NCBI GenBank assembly: GCA_017560305.1
Contig: JAFYOF010000066.1
Coordinates: forward strand, 1-18,021
Direction of reading: 5' to 3'
Length of the DNA: 18,021 bases
From: Alistipes sp.
Lineage (GTDB): Bacteria > Bacteroidota > Bacteroidia > Bacteroidales > Rikenellaceae
In this document: one piece after another, positions 14,132 through 18,021 of the stretch
Position numbering within the stretch: the first letter of the stretch is position 1
Layout: each line of letters opens with the position of its first letter
Translations under genes and position numbers: made by a program
Notes under the pieces: generated by a model
Told to the model about the DNA's origin: nothing
Seen by the model: only the letters and a program-made list of their open reading frames with translations
Databases searched by the model: none

Positions 14132-17100
14132 TTACATATTCTTACCGTGACAGTGCTTGTACTTCTTGCCGCTACCGCAAGGGCAGAGGTCGTTACGACC
14201 CACCTTCTTCTCAACCTTGATTGGCGCTGGCTTTGACTTCTCGCCCTGACCTGCTGCCGCAGCTGCCGCCATACGAGATGCCTGAAGCTTGTTCACATCC
14301 ACCTTCGCCTGCTGACGACGCTCCTGCTGAACGCTCTGTGGGTTGTTCTCGCGTGTTGGGATGTATGACTTGTTCAACACGGCAAGTGCATCGCGGTTAA
14401 CCTTCTCGAGCATCTTCGAGAAGAGCTGGTATGACTCAAGCTTGTAGATAAGCAATGGATCCTTCTGCTCGTATGTTGCATTCTGTACGCTCTGGCGCAA
14501 CTCATCCATCTCGCGCAAGTGCTCACGCCAAGCGTCGTCGATAGTTGTGAAGAGCACAATCTTCGAGAATGTCTTGTAAATCTCTGCGCCGTCGGTATCC
14601 TTGCAACGCTGCAACTCAACTGGCACATGGAAGCCCAGGTGACCATCGGTGATAGGGAAGTGGATGATGCGGTCCATCTGGTGCTCGTTGTCCTTGTAGA
14701 TTGCCTCCATAGTTGTACGAACGGTGTCGGCAACAGCCTTCTGGCGGCGAGCAAAGAGTGTACGCATATCCTCTACAATCATCTCCACGAGCTGCGCTGG
14801 CTTTGCAGAGTTATAGGTAGCCTCATCGAATGATGGCTGGAGAGCCACCTCTCGGATAAGGTCATATACTGCATCCTCGTAAGCAACGCCATCGTGCTGC
14901 TGAACGAAGCCCTCGGCGTAGTCGTACATAATGTTGTTAAGGTCAATCTCAATCTGCTCTCCGTAGAGCGCGTGGCGACGACGAGTGTAGATAACCTCAC
15001 GCTGTGAGTTCATCACATCATCATACTCCAGCAGGCGCTTACGCACACCGAAGTGGTTCTCCTCGACCTTCTTCTGCGCACGCTCGATGGCGTTGGTCAT
15101 CATAGAAGCCTGAATAACCTCACCCTCCTGGATGCCCATACGGTCCATAATCGCAGCGATACGCTCCGAGCCGAACAGACGCATCAAGTTGTCCTCCAAC
15201 GATACGAAGAACTGTGAAGAACCTGGGTCACCCTGACGACCGGCACGACCACGCAACTGGCGGTCAACGCGACGGCTCTCGTGTCGCTCAGTACCGATGA
15301 TAGCCAAACCGCCCGCAGCCTTAGCCTCTGGCGAGAGCTTGATATCGGTACCACGACCCGCCATATTGGTTGCGATGGTTACCTGACCCACACGACCTGC
15401 CTCGGCAACAATCTGCGCCTCCAGCTGGTGCTGCTTTGCGTTCAGGACATTATGCTTGATGCCGCGCAACTTGAGCATACGGCTCAACAACTCTGAAATC
15501 TCGACTGAAGTAGTACCCACCAAAACAGGACGCTTTGCCTCCACAAGGCGTACAATCTCCTCAATCACGGCGTTGTACTTCTCGCGCATAGTCTTGTAAA
15601 CCAAGTCCTCGCGGTCGTCGCGGATAACTGGTCGGTTTGTAGGAATCACAACAACATCCAACTTGTAGATGTTCCAGAACTCTGATGCCTCGGTCTCGGC
15701 AGTACCTGTCATACCGCCCAGCTTGTGGTACATACGGAAGTAGTTCTGCAGGGTGATGGTAGCGAATGTCTGCGTAGCAGCCTCCACCTTCACTCTCTCC
15801 TTTGCCTCGATAGCCTGATGCAGACCATCCGAGTAGCGGCGTCCGTCGAGGATACGACCTGTCTGCTCGTCGACAATCTTCACCTTGTTGTCCATCACCA
15901 CATACTCCACATCCTTCTCGAACATTGAGTATGCCTTCAGGAGCTGGTTTACGGTGTGAACACGCTCCGACTTAACCGAGTAGTCGTTGATAATCTCATC
16001 CTTCTTCTGAGCCTTCTCCTCTGCCGACAGGTCGCTCTTCTCCAACTCAGCAACCTCGCTGCCGATGTCAGGCAACACGAAGAAACGCTCCTCGTTGAAG
16101 TACTTCGACAACACCTCGTGACCCTTGTCGGTGAGCTCCACAGAGTTCATCTTCTCGTCGATTACGAAATAGAGGTCGTCGGTAATCTCGTGCATACGGC
16201 GGTTGTTGTCCTGCATATAGACATTCTCAGTCTTCTGGAACTGAACCTTGATACCCTGCTCCGAGAGGAACTTGATGATAGGCTTATACTTTGGCAGACC
16301 CTTGTGCGCACGATAGAGCAGGATACCTCCCTCCTCAGGCTTGCCATCGGCGAAGAGCTTACGCGCCTCGGCAACCAGCGATGTCACAAAGTTCTTCTGC
16401 AAGTTGTAGAGGTGCTCGATTGATGGGCGGTAGTTCTCGAACATCTGGTCATCACCCTTTGGCACCGGACCTGAGATGATGAGTGGAGTACGAGCATCGT
16501 CAATCAATACCGAGTCGACCTCATCGACGATTGCGTAGTGGTGCTTGCGCTGTACCAGATCCTTTGGCGACGATGCCATATTGTCACGCAGGTAGTCGAA
16601 GCCGTACTCGTTGTTTGTACCGAATGTGATGTCGGCGAGGTATGCCTTGCGGCGAGCCTCCGAGTTTGGCTGGTGCTTGTCGATGCAGTCCACCGACAGA
16701 CCGTGGAACTCATACATAGGACCCATCCACTCCGAGTCACGGCGTGCAAGGTAGTCGTTCACAGTCACCACATGCACACCCTTGCGTGCCAATGCGTTCA
16801 GGAAGACTGGCAATGTAGCCACCAGGGTCTTACCCTCACCGGTAGCCATCTCGGCAATCTTACCCTTGTGCAGAACAACACCACCGAAGAGCTGTACATC
16901 GTAGTGTACCATCTCCCACTTGATGTCGTTACCACCCGCAGTCCAGTGAGTAGCGTAGATAGCCTTGTCGCCCTCGATTGTCACGAAGTCCTTGTGGGCT
17001 GCCAGATTGCGGTCGAAGTCGTTTGCTGTAACCTCTACGACCTCGTTCTGGGTGAATCGGCGAGCTGTATCCTTCATAATGGCGAAAGCCTCGGGCAGAA

Positions 17101-17425
17101 TCTCGTCGAGTTTCTGCTCAATCTTATCGTCAATGCGCTTCTTTGTTGTCTCGATATCCTTTGAGATCTTCTCCTTGTCAGCGAGCGATGTGTCGGCAAG
17201 CTCCAGCTTCGCCTTCTGCTCAACGATGTGTGCCTCATCGGCGGCGATGAACTCTGCAATCTGCTGCATCAAGGCAGCACTGCGTGCACGCAACTCATCG
17301 TTCGAGAGTTTCTCGATAGAAGGGTATACCTCCTTGATCTTCTGCACATAAGGCTCAATCTGCTTGCGGTCCTTGTCTGCTTTCGATCCGAAAATGAGTT
17401 TGATAATGTTGCTTAATATATCCAT
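14132..17425 (-). CDS. secA: Preprotein translocase ATPase SecA, 1097 aa
   Basis: Cytosolic/membrane motor that drives unfolded preproteins through SecYEG. Walker A is ATGEGKT (194-200), [15 protein letters not shown] follows, and Walker [17 protein letters not shown] begins at 301. The second motor domain has [12 protein letters not shown] and [17 protein letters not shown]. The C-terminus ends in the zinc-binding tail [20 protein letters not shown] (CxC-x8-CH), which contacts SecB or lipids. At 1097 residues it is about 200 longer than E. coli SecA. A charged helical insertion (about 60-115) precedes the motor, and there is extra sequence in the preprotein cross-linking region. I recall long SecA proteins as usual for Bacteroidetes. 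It has its own consensus promoter and a leader of about 33 nt. The start at 17425 gives the normal amphipathic N-terminus. Confidence 0.98.
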   Translation of the reverse strand: MDILSNIIKLIFGSKADKDRKQIEPYVQKIKEVYPSIEKLSNDELRARSAALMQQIAEFIAADEAHIVEQKAKLELADTSLADKEKISKDIETTKKRIDDKIEQKLDEILPEAFAIMKDTARRFTQNEVVEVTANDFDRNLAAHKDFVTIEGDKAIYATHWTAGGNDIKWEMVHYDVQLFGGVVLHKGKIAEMATGEGKTLVATLPVFLNALARKGVHVVTVNDYLARRDSEWMGPMYEFHGLSVDCIDKHQPNSEARRKAYLADITFGTNNEYGFDYLRDNMASSPKDLVQRKHHYAIVDEVDSVLIDDARTPLIISGPVPKGDDQMFENYRPSIEHLYNLQKNFVTSLVAEARKLFADGKPEEGGILLYRAHKGLPKYKPIIKFLSEQGIKVQFQKTENVYMQDNNRRMHEITDDLYFVIDEKMNSVELTDKGHEVLSKYFNEERFFVLPDIGSEVAELEKSDLSAEEKAQKKDEIINDYSVKSERVHTVNQLLKAYSMFEKDVEYVVMDNKVKIVDEQTGRILDGRRYSDGLHQAIEAKERVKVEAATQTFATITLQNYFRMYHKLGGMTGTAETEASEFWNIYKLDVVVIPTNRPVIRDDREDLVYKTMREKYNAVIEEIVRLVEAKRPVLVGTTSVEISELLSRMLKLRGIKHNVLNAKQHQLEAQIVAEAGRVGQVTIATNMAGRGTDIKLSPEAKAAGGLAIIGTERHESRRVDRQLRGRAGRQGDPGSSQFFVSLEDNLMRLFGSERIAAIMDRMGIQEGEVIQASMMTNAIERAQKKVEENHFGVRKRLLEYDDVMNSQREVIYTRRRHALYGEQIEIDLNNIMYDYAEGFVQQHDGVAYEDAVYDLIREVALQPSFDEATYNSAKPAQLVEMIVEDMRTLFARRQKAVADTVRTTMEAIYKDNEHQMDRIIHFPITDGHLGFHVPVELQRCKDTDGAEIYKTFSKIVLFTTIDDAWREHLREMDELRQSVQNATYEQKDPLLIYKLESYQLFSKMLEKVNRDALAVLNKSYIPTRENNPQSVQQERRQQAKVDVNKLQASRMAAAAAAGQGEKSKPAPIKVEKKVGRNDLCPCGSGKKYKHCHGKNM

Positions 17426-17464
17426 TTTGTCTTGCTTTATATTTCGTGGAAAAATTTCATCCTA

Positions 17465-17495
17465 CAAAGATAATGATTTCTTTCTAATTTTCAAA
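17465..17495 (-). promoter_or_regulatory. Consensus Bacteroidetes promoter of secA
   Basis: On the minus strand TTTG (17495-17492) and TATCTTTG (17472-17465) are separated by 19 nt, a perfect match to both the -33 and the -7 consensus. Transcription would begin near 17459. The -33 box begins 3 nt after the stop codon of the preceding DUF2851 gene. Confidence 0.75.
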
Positions 17496-17498
17496 ATA

Positions 17499-18020
17499 TT
17501 ACGCCTCGCTTTTCTCCTCCGTGCTCTGCTTGAGAGACTCTATCGAAGCCAGTATATGTCGTCCGACGATACACTCCTCGCATCGCTGGTGGCGACAATA
17601 CTCAAACGAGAGTTGCAGCAGCGCCTGACTGTCGAAGGCGGTTTGTGCTATCGGGCCATAACTTTTCCACTGCGCAATGATGGAATTGCTCTCGGCGGGA
17701 AGCCCCTCGAGCATCGAGATTGCACGGTTGCGCAGGGTGTCGTTGTTGATGTAGTCGCCATAGGCGTATTGCATCTGCGCCACGAGATTTATCGCCAGAA
17801 GGTCGGTCTTGGTGCGACCTATGCGCTTGGCTACGCTCTGCTGCTTGGCGGATGCGGGTGTGTAGTGATTTACCCAGTATGGCAATGATTCACAACTGAA
17901 TAACTTATTGACATCCTCGCCCGTACGACACGCCAGCATACGGTCCATAATGTCGCTGGTGTGGGTCAGCAGGGTGGCAATCTGCGAGAGTCGCAGGATA
18001 GGGTGGTTGTTGGGGTAAAT
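17499..18020 (-). CDS. DUF2851 family protein, C-terminal 173 residues (N-terminus beyond window)
   Basis: The minus-strand frame is open from the right edge to the TAA at 17499. The first visible residues, IYPNNHPILRLSQIATLL, match the conserved R-P-x-N-x-P-x-x-R-I-A-Q segment of DUF2851. The C-terminal FEYCRHQRCEECIVGRHIL carries the family's cysteine motif. An internal ATG (17948) is only an apparent start, since the homologous sequence continues upstream of it. The family is usually a little over 400 residues, so more than half is missing. Function is unknown; the cysteines suggest metal binding (inference). The gene precedes secA, which has its own promoter. Confidence 0.8.
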   Translation of the reverse strand: MYPNNHPILRLSQIATLLTHTSDIMDRMLACRTGEDVNKLFSCESLPYWVNHYTPASAKQQSVAKRIGRTKTDLLAINLVAQMQYAYGDYINNDTLRNRAISMLEGLPAESNSIIAQWKSYGPIAQTAFDSQALLQLSFEYCRHQRCEECIVGRHILASIESLKQSTEEKSEA

Positions 18021-18021
18021 C

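Noticed and set aside
16538..17164. 208-codon plus-strand frame opposite secA (and similar frames at 15956-16423 and 1850-2341)
   Set aside because: Antisense shadows of secA and ilvB, with protein composition skewed to Val/Leu/His and no motifs.

Overview
The window is chromosomal DNA of a Bacteroidales-type Gram-negative anaerobe. This rests on promoters of the TTG/TTTG - N19-20 - TAnnTTTG kind, a near absence of Shine-Dalgarno sequences, a SecA of almost 1,100 residues, an LpxK (lipid A synthesis), and the families DUF2148, DUF2851 and UPF0306. Base composition looks close to balanced by eye. That would suit an Alistipes/Rikenellaceae-like lineage, but the genus is a guess. I see no tRNA, rRNA, CRISPR array, prophage or insertion sequence.

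Layout. (1) Positions 1-5090, minus strand: a branched-chain amino acid operon transcribed ilvD-ilvB-ilvN-ilvC, with ilvC cut by the left edge. The 404-base gap upstream of ilvD holds a promoter, an 18-codon leader peptide with ten Leu/Ile/Val codons, and two mutually exclusive RNA hairpins. Together these look like a complete ribosome-mediated transcription attenuator. (2) 5246-6157, minus: a cytoplasmic DsbA/FrnE-like thioredoxin-fold protein with a C-terminal helix-turn-helix-like extension. (3) 6305-8796, plus: a four-gene cluster of a DUF2148 cysteine-rich protein, LuxS, an MTA/SAH nucleosidase and a ZIP metal transporter, ending in a perfect palindromic terminator. The nucleosidase and LuxS catalyse consecutive steps of S-adenosylhomocysteine recycling. 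(4) 8830-11794, minus: four genes overlapping or 1 nt apart, encoding an M23 metallopeptidase lipoprotein, a UPF0306/YhbP flavin-type protein, IspD and a two-helix PH-like membrane protein. (5) 11979-13538, plus, divergent from group 4: lpxK and ssb, ending at a bidirectional terminator. (6) 13655-17499, minus: dCMP deaminase, secA with its own consensus promoter, and the C-terminal part of a DUF2851 protein cut by the right edge.

Most genes are conserved housekeeping functions: amino acid synthesis, methyl-cycle detoxification, isoprenoid, lipid A and peptidoglycan supply, protein export and DNA maintenance. The most notable structure is not a long gene but the ilv leader at about 4855-5084. 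In it, a 10-nt strand starting one base after the leader-peptide stop codon is an exact complement of the 5' arm of a terminator hairpin lying just before ilvD.
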